From Moorena sp. SIOASIH (lineage in GTDB: Bacteria > Cyanobacteriota > Cyanobacteriia > Cyanobacteriales > Coleofasciculaceae): a stretch of DNA of 64,000 nucleotides. The translations under genes and the position numbers were made by a program. The stretch is from contig NZ_JAAHIH010000001.1 of NCBI RefSeq assembly GCF_010671925.1, positions 997,053 to 1,061,052 of the forward strand. Direction: 5' to 3'. Position 1 is the first letter of the stretch. Every line of letters begins with the position of its first letter. The notes under the pieces were generated by a model. The model saw only the letters and a program-made list of their open reading frames with translations. It ran no database searches and had not been told where the DNA came from. Below are positions 34,461 to 43,946 of the stretch, one piece after another.

Positions 34461-34754
34461 TGCGATCGCCGATCTTGTAGGGTGCGTTACGCTACCGCTA
34501 ACGCACCATCTCCAAATTTCAACCGAACCTGAATCTAAAAGTTAAAGGAACATCAAACAACAACTGTAGCGTAACGCACCATCTCCAAATTTCAACCGAA
34601 CCTGAATCTAAAAGCCAAAGGAACATGAAACAACAACTGGAGAAACGTCTAGCCGAACTCAAAACAGTTGGTAGGCACTGCCCACCCTACATGAACCAAG
34701 TGATATCGCTCATGCTATAATCAAAACACCTAATAGTAAACGAGGAAAATTGTA
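34461..34754. repeat. Palindromic repeats and fragments of the small coiled-coil gene
   Basis: gtagggtgcgttacgc / gcgttacgc... palindromes and a ~90-base direct repeat (caccatctccaaatttcaac, aaccgaacctgaatctaaaa) occur at about 34503 and 34577. At 34625 the second copy continues as an ATG frame (MKQQLEKRLAELK) matching the start of the gene at 36417 before breaking into a REP arm (ggtaggcactgcccaccctac). It is a truncated gene copy. Confidence 0.75.
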
Positions 34755-34994
34755 ATGAAAAATAAAGTCATAGATGTGACAGATCTAAGTCCGAAACAGA
34801 TTGCTATGCTTGAAGAAATTATTGCTGCTTTGAAGGCGGTTTCTCAACAGAATAGTTTTTCACAAGATATAAGTAAAAAAGAATACAAAGAGAAAGAAGA
34901 CTTGAAGCAACTTCATCAAGAGTTTGATTGGTTGGTTGCTGACCTTGGTGTAAAAGAACCACTTACTAGAAGTAATGTCTATGGCATCGAATAA
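34755..34994 (+). CDS. Antitoxin-like protein of a PIN module
   Basis: A 79-residue protein (KNKVIDVTDLSPKQIAMLEEIIAALKAVSQQ ... LKQLHQEFDWLVADLGVKEPLTRSNVYGIE) with a helical C-terminal segment typical of antitoxins neutralising PIN toxins. Its end overlaps the following PIN gene by 20 bases. Confidence 0.72.
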   Translation: MKNKVIDVTDLSPKQIAMLEEIIAALKAVSQQNSFSQDISKKEYKEKEDLKQLHQEFDWLVADLGVKEPLTRSNVYGIE

Positions 34995-35439
34995 TAAAAT
35001 AAAACGGTATTTAGACACTAACATTCTGGTATATTCAATTGATTTAAGTAAGGATAATAGGCAAAAACATCGGGCAGCTTTAGAAATTTTAAGACCTAGT
35101 CAAAGAGAAGTTATCTGTCTGTCTTCTCAGGTAATTGCCGAGTTTTATGCTGTTGTTACCAGTTCCAAATCTGTAGCCAATCCTCTGACTACTCAAGAGA
35201 CAATAATGCGGATTGAAAGATTTATGCAAATGCCCAATATAGAACTTCTCTCCATGTCAGATAATATCTTTAAGGAATGGTTTGAATTGCTCAAAATAAA
35301 CCCTGTAAAGGGGGCTAGAGTATTTGATTTAATGCACCTGGCAATTATGATATCCCATGGAGTAACCAGTATTTATACGTTTAATGAAGATGATTTTAAT
35401 TGGCATCCTGAAATTGAGGTGATTGTGCCAAGTTATTAA
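34975..35439 (+). CDS. PIN-domain toxin (VapC-like)
   Basis: A 154-residue PIN ribonuclease: RYLDTNILVYSIDLSKDNRQKHRAA at the start, SQVIAEFYAVV, ARVFDLMHLAIMISHGV and IYTFNEDDFNW carry the expected acidic residues. ATG codons at 34975 and 34981 are both in frame, and the first overlaps the antitoxin stop. The module appears intact and lies between the eCIS fibre and coiled-coil genes. Confidence 0.87.
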   Translation: MSMASNNKIKRYLDTNILVYSIDLSKDNRQKHRAALEILRPSQREVICLSSQVIAEFYAVVTSSKSVANPLTTQETIMRIERFMQMPNIELLSMSDNIFKEWFELLKINPVKGARVFDLMHLAIMISHGVTSIYTFNEDDFNWHPEIEVIVPSY

Positions 35440-35442
35440 ATA

Positions 35443-35485
35443 ATGTTCGTAAAACCTTACTCCCCATCCAAGGAGCAATTCCAAA
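35443..35485 (+). pseudogene. Internal fragment of the small coiled-coil gene
   Basis: The 43 bases read tgttcgtaaaaccttactcc, then ccatccaaggagcaattcc, matching nt 36511-36552 of the intact gene (encoding VRETLLRIQGAI). With the 5' fragment at 34625 it suggests that an earlier copy of that gene was split by arrival of the antitoxin-PIN module. Confidence 0.65.
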
Positions 35486-35512
35486 AGAGCCATCTTTAAT
35501 CAGAGTAGAGCA

Positions 35513-36064
35513 ATGATTACCTTAGCTAAATGGTCAATTGAAGACTATCATCACATGATTGCAGCAGGTATCCTCAGTGACCGTCATGTGGAATTACTAG
35601 AAGGGCAAATTATTGAAATGTCACCAGAGGGACCATTGCATCGGAAAATCAACGATTCTATCGCAGACTATTTACGGGAAAAGCTCCGGGGACGCGCTAA
35701 AATCTACGAAGCACATCCGGTTTCCCTTCCTGATTCAGAACCTGAACCAGATATTGCTGTTGTTAAATTGCCAGTTTCATTGTATGACAATCGTCACCCT
35801 TCTGCCGAAGAAATTTACTTATTGATAGAAATATCTGACACTACCTTGGAAAAAGACTTAGAACAGAAGCGAATTGCCTATGCTCGTGCTGGTATATTAG
35901 AATACTGGGTTGTAGATTTAAAAGCTCAACAACTAATCGTGTTTCAGCAACCATCAGGGGATAGTTATCAAATCAAACAAACCAAAGCCTATGGAACTTT
36001 ATATCCAGTTGCTTTTCCCCATATTGAAGTGTCAGTGGAAAAGTTATTATCAAAAACTATCTGA
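35513..36064 (+). CDS. Uma2-family endonuclease-like protein
   Basis: A 183-residue Uma2/DUF820 protein with all family landmarks: IEDYHHMIAAGILSDRHVELLEGQIIEMSPEGPLH, PDSEPEPDIAVV, EIYLLIEISDTTLEKDLEQKRIAYARAGILEYWVVDL. The Asp and Glu of the PD-(D/E)XK-like core are present. It starts 28 bases after the gene fragment at 35443 and ends at a MITE. Third Uma2 member in the window. Confidence 0.88.
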   Translation: MITLAKWSIEDYHHMIAAGILSDRHVELLEGQIIEMSPEGPLHRKINDSIADYLREKLRGRAKIYEAHPVSLPDSEPEPDIAVVKLPVSLYDNRHPSAEEIYLLIEISDTTLEKDLEQKRIAYARAGILEYWVVDLKAQQLIVFQQPSGDSYQIKQTKAYGTLYPVAFPHIEVSVEKLLSKTI

Positions 36065-36066
36065 AA

Positions 36067-36389
36067 TATAGCAATTCTCATAGCTATGAGATATACAATT
36101 TATGGATTGTAGGGAACAGGGAACAGGGAACAGGGAACAGGGAAGACAGAAGAGGGAATAGGGAAGAGGGATGCGCTGCACCAAAACAGGGAATCAACGT
36201 CAAATAAGACTGTACCTCATAACTGCGAGAAACGCTATAATATACTATAGCGGTTTTAATAGTAACGAAGTACAGAGGATTTTTTCCCACTTCCGACTTC
36301 CCTCTTCTTTCTTCCCTACTCCCTACTCCCTACTCCCTACTCCCTAAAACCCAATAATTTGCACCTCACCCAATTTAAAACTGCTGTAT
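36067..36389. mobile_element. Two adjacent MITEs with gggaaca and ccctact heptamer cores
   Basis: The first (about 36069-36240) begins tatagcaattctcatagctatgag and ends gtacctcataactgcgagaaacgctata. The second (36245-36389) begins tatagcggttttaatagtaac and ends cacctcacccaatttaaaactgctgta. Both carry internal heptamers. They fill the gap between the Uma2 and coiled-coil genes. Confidence 0.7.
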
Positions 36390-36416
36390 TGTAACCCATC
36401 CTCGTCAACAAGGAAC

Positions 36417-36641
36417 ATGAAAGAACAACTAGAAAAACGCCTAACCCAACTCAAAGCAGAATTTGAATCAGGACAAAAAGTCCTCGCAGATTTAGAAGCC
36501 AAACAAGCAAATGTCCGTGAAACCTTACTCCGCATCCAAGGAGCAATTCAGGTATTAGAAGAAGAGCTAACTAAACAGAATAGTGCTGCATCTGAACCAG
36601 AAACGGTGGAGGTTTTAGAAACGGAAGCAATTGAGAATTAA
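36417..36641 (+). CDS. Small coiled-coil protein in the eCIS cluster
   Basis: A 74-residue, highly charged protein (KEQLEKRLTQLKAEFESGQKVLADLEAKQANVRETLLRIQGAIQVLEEEL) predicted to be a single long coiled-coil followed by an acidic tail. No named family is recognised. It starts just upstream of the Afp12-like gene and is co-directional, so an accessory role in the particle is plausible. Fragments of another copy lie at 34625 and 35443. Confidence 0.72.
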   Translation: MKEQLEKRLTQLKAEFESGQKVLADLEAKQANVRETLLRIQGAIQVLEEELTKQNSAASEPETVEVLETEAIEN

Positions 36642-36691
36642 GAGAAATCTTGTGGAAGTAAACAAGCATAAACTATCTTTCCCCAATCACC

Positions 36692-38911
36692 ATGACTGAA
36701 AACCTTACCATCTCCAACGCCCCCCCAGAAAATCCTGGCATGAATTTCGCCTTATTGCGACAAGAAGGAATCAAGCACATCGAACGCCTAGGGGGGAAAC
36801 TGTGGACAGACTACAATACCCACGATCCCGGTATTACTATCCTAGAACAACTTTGCTATGCCATCACGGATTTAAGCTATCGCCTTGACTTCGAGATGAA
36901 AGACTTGCTTGCGCCTGCTCCTGGAGAAAATAGGAAACAGTTTTTCACAGCCAGAGAAATCCTCACCGTTAATCCCCTCACAATTAATGATTATCGCAAA
37001 CTGCTAATCGACATTGATGGTGTTAAAAATGCATGGGTTAAACCCATTAAGAATTCACAACCCCCAATTTATTACGATTCCCTTCTTCATACCTTAACTT
37101 TTGAAGCTTCTAAACGCACTCAGCAAGTCAACTTAAATGGACTTTATCGGGTACTAATCGAAAAAGAAAAAAATGTCTCTGACGAAGCGAGTCTCATCGA
37201 AAAAGTAAAATCTAAACTTAATCAGCATCGAAATTTGTGTGAAGATTTTGCTTCAGTCGAAATTTTACCCATTGAAGAAATCACCATCAAAGCCGAGATG
37301 GATATTGAAGAAGGCTTCAATGTGAATGAATTAATGGCACAGATATATTTGTGCTTAGATAACTTTATTTCTCCTAACCTACAATTTTTCACCTTAAAAG
37401 AACTACTGAATCAAGGTAAAAAGCCTGAAGCTATTTTTGATGGTGTTCCCCTGGAACATGGCTTCATTGACGATGAAAAACTTGATAGTTTTATCAAGAA
37501 AGACCAACTGCACACCTCTGACATAATTCGGATTATTTTAGATATTCCAGGGATAAAAACTGTTAGAATAATTACTATTTCAAGCGACAAGTCATCAGAA
37601 TCAGAAGAATGGGCGTTAGCATTAGATCCTAATCTAACACCCCAACTCAAAGATATAGATGGCTTGACAAGTAACATTACCTTTTATAAAGGACAAATTC
37701 CGTGCAATCCGAACCTGGCTAAAGCTAAAACTAATCTGGAATCATTACAACAAAAAAATACCCAAACACCATCAACTACACAAACAAAAGATATCCCCAT
37801 CCCAGTGGGACAATACCGAGAATTATCTGACTATGAATCAATTCAAAACGATTTTCCTGCTACTTACGGTATTGGAGAAATAGGTTTACCGGCTTCTGCA
37901 TCCCCCAAACGCAAGGCTCAAGCCAAGCAGCTACAAGCTTATTTAATGTTTTTTGACCAACTTTTAGCTAACTATTTTGCTCAATTAGAACACACTAAAG
38001 ATTTATTTTATTTTCAAACTAAGAACAAGACAACCTACTTTTACCAGGAACTTTATAGCATTCCAGGTGCGCCAGAAATCCTCAACTTTGAGCAAAATTC
38101 ACCAGAAGATCAATGGAATGATATTGATAAGATAAGAAAAAACCGTTTCCTAGATCATTTAATGGCACAGTTTTGTGAAAAGTTCACAGATTATTCTTTA
38201 CTTTTCTATGATTTAATCCTGAAGGAAAAGCTGATTGATGATAAGCTGATTGATGATAAGCTGATTGATGATAAGCTGATTGATGATAAAATTAATTTCT
38301 TACAGAACTATCCCCAAATTAGCGCCGGAAGGGGTAAAGCCTTTAATTACACTGATCCCAGTCAGGTTTGGGATACAGAAAACGTATCGGGACTAAAACA
38401 AAGAATTTGTAGTTTACTAGGAATTCCTTACCATCGAAAAACTTTGGCTCTCTGCAATGAATCGGATGAAACCGAAGGTTTCCATATAGTCGAACATATT
38501 TTACTTCGTCCTCGCAGCAGTAACGACCCCGACTCAGACGAGAATTTTTCAGAATTTAAATCAAACACAGATTCAAACACAGATTCAAACACAATAGATC
38601 CTTACTCTTTCCAAATCAGTTTTGTATTCCCGGATTGGCTGCCTCGCTTTCAAAAAGAAAACTTTAAACAGCTAATTGATAACATTATCATTGCCGAAAT
38701 ACCCGCCCATATAACTCCTTATTGCCACTGGTTAGACAAACCTAATATGATAAAATTTGAAAATGCCTACCAGCTCTGGCTAAATACAAAAATGGATAAA
38801 AATTCAACTAATAACCTGATCGAATTTTTGGTAAATGGTAGTATTTCAACTCTACCATTTAATGTTTTAGGATATATGACTATCGGCACAGATTTTGAAG
38901 TTATTTGTTAA
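36692..38911 (+). CDS. eCIS baseplate protein (Afp12-like)
   Basis: A 739-residue baseplate wedge protein. The N-terminal signature (GGKLWTDYNTHDPGITILEQLCYAITDLSYR) is diagnostic of Afp12/Pvc12. The central YGIGEIGLPASASPKRKAQAKQLQAYLMFFDQLLANYFAQL and the later FHIVEHILLRPR are also conserved. A four-copy 15-bp tandem repeat (38228-38290) encodes KLIDD units, and a SNTD repeat lies near residue 630. It overlaps the start of the tape-measure gene by a few bases, so the two are probably translated together. Confidence 0.9.
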   Translation: MTENLTISNAPPENPGMNFALLRQEGIKHIERLGGKLWTDYNTHDPGITILEQLCYAITDLSYRLDFEMKDLLAPAPGENRKQFFTAREILTVNPLTINDYRKLLIDIDGVKNAWVKPIKNSQPPIYYDSLLHTLTFEASKRTQQVNLNGLYRVLIEKEKNVSDEASLIEKVKSKLNQHRNLCEDFASVEILPIEEITIKAEMDIEEGFNVNELMAQIYLCLDNFISPNLQFFTLKELLNQGKKPEAIFDGVPLEHGFIDDEKLDSFIKKDQLHTSDIIRIILDIPGIKTVRIITISSDKSSESEEWALALDPNLTPQLKDIDGLTSNITFYKGQIPCNPNLAKAKTNLESLQQKNTQTPSTTQTKDIPIPVGQYRELSDYESIQNDFPATYGIGEIGLPASASPKRKAQAKQLQAYLMFFDQLLANYFAQLEHTKDLFYFQTKNKTTYFYQELYSIPGAPEILNFEQNSPEDQWNDIDKIRKNRFLDHLMAQFCEKFTDYSLLFYDLILKEKLIDDKLIDDKLIDDKLIDDKINFLQNYPQISAGRGKAFNYTDPSQVWDTENVSGLKQRICSLLGIPYHRKTLALCNESDETEGFHIVEHILLRPRSSNDPDSDENFSEFKSNTDSNTDSNTIDPYSFQISFVFPDWLPRFQKENFKQLIDNIIIAEIPAHITPYCHWLDKPNMIKFENAYQLWLNTKMDKNSTNNLIEFLVNGSISTLPFNVLGYMTIGTDFEVIC

Positions 38912-41900
38912 AGCCTTTGGAAGTGAACCAACAACGACATATTATCAAAAAACAGATTATAGAACTTAATTTAAGTTCACAGCAAGGTGCTTTTGAACTG
39001 CAAAATGAGGTAAATAGACTATATCGCTATAAAGTCCTCCCCCTGATTGATAATTTATTTAATCAGTTCAGCGATTTAGATACAATACATCGAATTAATA
39101 CCCTAGAAATAGACCTAGGCAATATCGATATCAATAATCTAGAACAGGAATTGATTGACAAAATTATAGCACAAATTCAACAGCAATTAGAAGAACAAAT
39201 TAGCCACTCAAGTTCCAGTTTGTCAACACAGCCACAACCTAAGACTGAGTTGGGTGAGTCTTCACCACTGCTTGCTAGAACAGAGGGAGAGACGGGGGAA
39301 AATATAGAAGTAAATAAAATTACCTCTGTAAGTTCAACGAGCTATCAAAGACTATCTGATCAAATTGGCAAATCAGAGATTGCTAGTAAAAGAGCTTTAC
39401 AACTAGAGATTTTTAGCTACTTTATTCAAACAGGGATGCTACCCTGGTGGGCAGAAAACTTAAGCAAACAAGAGCTAGAAGACTATTGCGATCGCCTGAT
39501 CACCAATTCGCCAAATCAGGTAAAGCCTATTGTTCAGCAAAGCTTAAAAAATCCCAAGCATTTGCAGCGCCTTATTTACCAATTTTCCGATTCAATACTC
39601 CTCAAAATAGCCGGATTGTTTACTGGGGATTCAGTCCCGTTTATTGCCGACTATAATACAGACATAAAACCGGTCTTGGCACAGCTAGAGCAGACGAGAA
39701 ATATTCCGGAAGCCAAATTGAGATTGGAGATATGGCAAGGATTATTCTTGAGTATCTCCTCAGATAGTAAGACTCAAGTAGATAAGTTCAAGTTAATCCA
39801 AGACAATTTATTACATATTGCCACCAGTAATCGGATTAACTATCCTGAGTTTTTAAAGAATATTGTTACCAAGATAGAGCATCTAGTCAGAGAAGAAAAA
39901 GGATTTAAAAGCACACTTCCAGAAATCTTAGATAAAATCCAAATCCCTGGCCAAGATGCACAGTTGATTAGAGCAGAAAAAAGAGCTTCACAACTAGAGA
40001 TTTTTAGCAACTTTATTCAAACAGGTATACTCTCCGAAAACTTAAGTAAACAACAACTAGAACAATATTGCGATCGCCTGATCACCAATTCCCCAAATCA
40101 GGTCAAGTCTATTGTTGAGCAAAGCTTAAAGAATCCCAAGCAATTCCAGCGCCTTATTTACCAATTTTCCGATTCAATACTCCTAAAAATAGCCGGATTG
40201 TTTACTGGGGATTTAGTCCCGTTTATTGCCGACTATAATACAGACATAAAATCGGTCTTGGAACAGCTAGAGCAGACGAGAAATATTCCAAAAGCCAAAT
40301 TGAGATTGGAGAGATGGCAAGGATTATTGTTGAGTCTATCCTCAGATAGTAATACTCAAGTAGATAAGCTCAGATTAATCGAAGCTAACTTATTACATAT
40401 TACCAGCAGTAATAACATTAACTATCCTGAGTTTTTAACTAGTCTTGTTACCAAGATAGAGCATCTAGTCAGAGAAGGAAAAGGATTTAAAAGTCAACTG
40501 ACAGAAATCTTAGATAGAATCCAAATCCCCAGCCAAGAGACACAGTTGATTAGAGCAGAAGAAAAAGCTTCACAACTACAGATTTTTAGCGACTTTATCC
40601 AAACCGGTATACTCCCCGAAAACTTAAGTAAACAAGAATTAGAACAATATTGCGATCGCCTGATCAGCAATTCCCCAAATCAGATCAAGTCTCTTGTTCA
40701 GCAAAGCTTAAAAAATCCCAAGCACTTGCAGCGCCTTATTTACCAATTTTCCGATTCAACACTCCTCAAAATAGCCGGATTATTTACTGGGGATTTAGTC
40801 CCGTTTATTGCCGACTATAATACAGACATAAAACCGGTCTTGGAACAGCTAGAGCAGACCAGAAATATTCCGGCAGCCAAATTGAGATTGGAGATATGGC
40901 AAGGAATACTTTTCAGTATCTCCTCAGAGAGTAAGACTCAAGTAGATAAGCTCAGATTAATCGAAGCTAACTTATTACATATTACCAGCAGTAATAACAT
41001 TAACTATCCTGAGTTTTTAACTAATCTTGTTGCCAAGATAAAGCATCTAGTCAGACAAGGAAAAGGATTTAAAAGCAGACTTCCAGAAATCTTATATAGA
41101 ATCGAAATCCCTAGCCAAGAGACACAGTTTATTAAAGAAAGGGAACAACTGGAACACCTATTAAGGGAATTGCAACACCTTGATTTAAATAGCCAGATAT
41201 TACCCCAACATAAACAGCAAATTAATCAACTTAAGACTGAAATAGAAATATTACTAAATGAAATCAATAATTCTGCCCAAGTCCAAAGGTCATCAGACCT
41301 GATTACACGCTTCAAACAACTACAGAAAACTTGTCAAACTCTTAAACTCAACATCCAACAAGAACTCAAGTCCAACCAAACCAGAATTCCAGATGTTGTC
41401 AATACTTTTAGTGACTCTGATGAAATCTACATTTACAATGCAGGATTAATTTTGCTATGGCCATTTCTGACTCGCTTCTTTGTCAAAATAGGATTGGTAC
41501 AAGATAAGATTTTTATTAATACCACATCTGCTGAACGAGCAGCCCTTTTACTCCAGTATTTAGTTGATAACTCAACAGAAATACCAGAACACATTTTACC
41601 TCTTAATAAAATACTATGCGGTATAGAGTTATTAGAACCTATAGACACCAATTTAGAAATCACCGAACAAGAACGAGCAGAATCTGAAAATTTGTTATCT
41701 GCTGTGATTCAAAATTGGTCTATTTTGAAAAATACATCAATAGAAGGATTTAGAACAGCTTTTTTGCAGAGAAACGGTATTGTGAGAATTCGTGATGGTA
41801 GTTGGCTGCTACAGGTTGAACGTGAAACCTACGATATTTTACTAGATAGAATTCCTTGGAGCATACGAGTTGTCAAGCTGCCGTGGATGGATAATATTTT

Positions 41901-41916
41901 ATATGTAGAGTGGTAA
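38905..41916 (+). CDS. eCIS tape-measure protein (Afp14-like) with triplicated module
   Basis: A ~1000-residue protein. The N-terminus (QQRHIIKKQIIELNLSS, LQNEVNRLYRYKVLPLID, LFNQFSDLDTIHRINTLEIDLG) is the CIS tape-measure family. Residues ~163-747 consist of three repeats of 194-197 residues each (nt 39391-39981, 39982-40563, 40564-41145) that are very similar in DNA and protein. The C-terminal part ends in SWLLQVERETYDILLDRIPWSI...LPWMDNILYVEW. The start is uncertain (TTG 38905, TTG 38917 or GTG 38923), and all overlap or abut the upstream stop. The tape measure sets particle length in Afp. Confidence 0.87.
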   Translation: MLKPLEVNQQRHIIKKQIIELNLSSQQGAFELQNEVNRLYRYKVLPLIDNLFNQFSDLDTIHRINTLEIDLGNIDINNLEQELIDKIIAQIQQQLEEQISHSSSSLSTQPQPKTELGESSPLLARTEGETGENIEVNKITSVSSTSYQRLSDQIGKSEIASKRALQLEIFSYFIQTGMLPWWAENLSKQELEDYCDRLITNSPNQVKPIVQQSLKNPKHLQRLIYQFSDSILLKIAGLFTGDSVPFIADYNTDIKPVLAQLEQTRNIPEAKLRLEIWQGLFLSISSDSKTQVDKFKLIQDNLLHIATSNRINYPEFLKNIVTKIEHLVREEKGFKSTLPEILDKIQIPGQDAQLIRAEKRASQLEIFSNFIQTGILSENLSKQQLEQYCDRLITNSPNQVKSIVEQSLKNPKQFQRLIYQFSDSILLKIAGLFTGDLVPFIADYNTDIKSVLEQLEQTRNIPKAKLRLERWQGLLLSLSSDSNTQVDKLRLIEANLLHITSSNNINYPEFLTSLVTKIEHLVREGKGFKSQLTEILDRIQIPSQETQLIRAEEKASQLQIFSDFIQTGILPENLSKQELEQYCDRLISNSPNQIKSLVQQSLKNPKHLQRLIYQFSDSTLLKIAGLFTGDLVPFIADYNTDIKPVLEQLEQTRNIPAAKLRLEIWQGILFSISSESKTQVDKLRLIEANLLHITSSNNINYPEFLTNLVAKIKHLVRQGKGFKSRLPEILYRIEIPSQETQFIKEREQLEHLLRELQHLDLNSQILPQHKQQINQLKTEIEILLNEINNSAQVQRSSDLITRFKQLQKTCQTLKLNIQQELKSNQTRIPDVVNTFSDSDEIYIYNAGLILLWPFLTRFFVKIGLVQDKIFINTTSAERAALLLQYLVDNSTEIPEHILPLNKILCGIELLEPIDTNLEITEQERAESENLLSAVIQNWSILKNTSIEGFRTAFLQRNGIVRIRDGSWLLQVERETYDILLDRIPWSIRVVKLPWMDNILYVEW

Positions 41917-41921
41917 GCTGT

Positions 41922-42236
41922 AGGGAACAGGGAACAGGGAACAGGGAACAGGGAACAGGGAATAGGTAATAGGTAATAACCAATTTAAATGCGCTACAGC
42001 TTAGCAGGGTAGTTAATATCAAAAAAATTAGCATTCAGCTAATAGCTGAATGCTTAAAAATATGACTAACTTTTAATTTTTATCAATCAACCTTCAACCT
42101 TCAACCAAATAACCTTCAACCAAATAACCTTTAACCTTCAACCAAATAACCTTGGCCTTTCGGCCACGCTACGCGAACAACCTTCAACCTTCAACCTTGG
42201 CCTTTCGGCCACGCTACGCGAACAACCTCTTAACCC
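41922..42236. repeat. gggaaca and aaccttc heptamers with ggcctttcggcc palindromes
   Basis: gggaaca heptamers (41922-41960), a short agctgaatgc stretch (42033-42055), and aaccttc heptamers interrupted twice by the identical unit ttggcctttcggccacgcta followed by cgcgaacaacc (~42150-42180 and 42195-42225). They reach the 3' end of the pmbA-type gene. No gene is present. Confidence 0.85.
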
Positions 42237-43577
42237 TCAATCCCCAGTAATCGACAAACCATCAACCCAAATTTTTGGACACACTCCACCAGAGGTCAAC
42301 TCAGGCTCTTTTTCCACATAAATAATGGATTTCAGCAGTTCCCGAAAATCTCCGGCTACCGTTGCGGAATCAATACTAGTTAATTCTCCCTTATTCACCA
42401 TCCAACCATCAAAGGGTAGAGAAAAGGAACCTTCGAGTGCTTTAACTCCCGCATGAAGCGCATTCACCTCATCAATCCAAATCACATTTTCAGCCTGGTC
42501 TAAGCTGTACTCTTGTTCAGCAGATTGACCAGGAAAAACATGATAGAAATTAGGGCTAACTGTAACTTTTGCCCCCATATTGGCATGACCTGTTGGTTTA
42601 GCATTCAGGCGTTTCGCGGTGCCAGCACTGTGCAGAAAATTGCTTAACACCCCTTCTGTAATTATCGGTACTCGACGAGTAGGTGTTCCTTCTCCATCAA
42701 AATAGACCGGTGCCACATTCTTTGGATGTAGCTCATCATCACAAACAGAAAGCAGAGGAGAAGCAATTGGAGTACCTAGAGACTCGGGAGTCGAGAGGCT
42801 TTGCTTGTCTAGAATATTCTGAGCATTAAATAAATTAGAAAAAGCATTCAGTAGACTCAGGAAAGCTTCGGGAGAGAATACTACCCGATATTTCCCGGAC
42901 TTAACTTTCTCATAGTTCAAGTGACTGATGGTTTTCTCAGCAGCTTTTTGCAGACAAGTCTGAATATCCAGAGTTTCCAAACCTTGACTAATCTTATAGG
43001 CACCAGCACTACGGGGCTTTTTCCCTTCTTCCTCAGTTTTGGTATAAAGATAAATGGAAGCAGAGGAGCTAGCTTGCTGGCGCAATGCCCCATCACTATT
43101 GAGATAAAAGCGCTCAACATCCCGTTGAGATAGTCCATTGTAAGGAACTCCGGCAATAGCAGAGTGAGCCTCCAGTAACTTTTTCTCTGAATCCAGTAGG
43201 GTTTCTACTAATTTAGATACTGGCTGTTGAGGCACTTGATTATTGGGAATCTCTGGAATCGATACTGTTGATTCAGGGCTAAAGTCTGGGGCGTTTTCCT
43301 TCACCCCAAAACTACTCGCCTCATAAGCGGTTTTTAAGGCTAGTTCCAACCCAGTTGGGTTGGTATCGGTAGTTGAAGTAATGCCTACTTTCTGGTCTTG
43401 ATTCCAAACCCGTACAGTTACACCAGAGCGATTAGATGCCTCAACCTGTTTTGGCTCACCCTGGTCTACTTGAACACCAGCTTCATCCACTGCAGAGCCA
43501 TAAATATCGAATTTTTCAATTCCCAGGCGTTTAGCGATCGCAATCGCCGAATCAGCTATCTCATTAATCTTGGTCAT
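42237..43577 (-). CDS. pmbA: PmbA/TldE-family protease subunit
   Basis: A 446-residue TldE/PmbA protein, the non-catalytic partner of TldD. Evidence includes VEASNRSGVTVRVW near the N-terminus, SGKYRVVFSPEAFLSLLNAF, YFDGEGTPTRRVPIITEGVLSNFLHSAGTAKRL (a TldE/D core segment) and the C-terminal GGVCPKIWVDGLSITGD. It lacks HExxxH, as expected. In E. coli TldD/TldE matures microcins and degrades unfolded small peptides. The ATG at 43577 (MTKINEIADSAIAIAKRLG) is chosen over an upstream one. Its partner lies upstream at 43947-45416 in the same direction. Confidence 0.9.
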   Translation of the reverse strand: MTKINEIADSAIAIAKRLGIEKFDIYGSAVDEAGVQVDQGEPKQVEASNRSGVTVRVWNQDQKVGITSTTDTNPTGLELALKTAYEASSFGVKENAPDFSPESTVSIPEIPNNQVPQQPVSKLVETLLDSEKKLLEAHSAIAGVPYNGLSQRDVERFYLNSDGALRQQASSSASIYLYTKTEEEGKKPRSAGAYKISQGLETLDIQTCLQKAAEKTISHLNYEKVKSGKYRVVFSPEAFLSLLNAFSNLFNAQNILDKQSLSTPESLGTPIASPLLSVCDDELHPKNVAPVYFDGEGTPTRRVPIITEGVLSNFLHSAGTAKRLNAKPTGHANMGAKVTVSPNFYHVFPGQSAEQEYSLDQAENVIWIDEVNALHAGVKALEGSFSLPFDGWMVNKGELTSIDSATVAGDFRELLKSIIYVEKEPELTSGGVCPKIWVDGLSITGD

Positions 43578-43619
43578 CTTATGTTTAGATTGTGAATGTT
43601 TGATTAACAAAAAAAAAAA

Positions 43620-43885
43620 GAGCCATGATATCAAATCCGGTTAATCACTTCGGATGTAAGCTATCAGCTATCAGCTATCAGCGAACAGCGATTAGCGCTA
43701 CGCGCACGCTACTTGAGGTGCTAGCAGGCGGTTTAACTGCACGGGGTCGGATGAGTAAAACGAGCAGGGATTTTCAACCAGCCCTACCAGCACCCCCCAG
43801 CTGGTTTACTACCGACCGTGGATTAGCTGACGGCTGATGACTGTTCGCGCAGCGTGCGCGTAGCGCATTAGCTGAATGCTTACGA
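43620..43885. repeat. Dispersed ~85-bp repeat and heptamers between tldD and pmbA
   Basis: agctatc heptamers (43659-43685), then a repeat at about 43727-43815 (cacggggtcgga, gcagggattttcaacca, cagcacccccc) whose inverted copy lies at about 49805-49890, then a cgcagcgtgcgcgtagcgca palindrome. It separates the two protease genes. Confidence 0.7.
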
Positions 43886-43946
43886 TAAGTCTTCAACCGG
43901 AGATGATAGTTTAACACTAGTCCCAAAGCCTGGCTGCTGGGGTAAA

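Noticed and set aside
36069..36240. Riboswitch-like leader of the small coiled-coil gene
   Set aside because: The inverted ends and heptamer core match dispersed MITEs elsewhere in the window.
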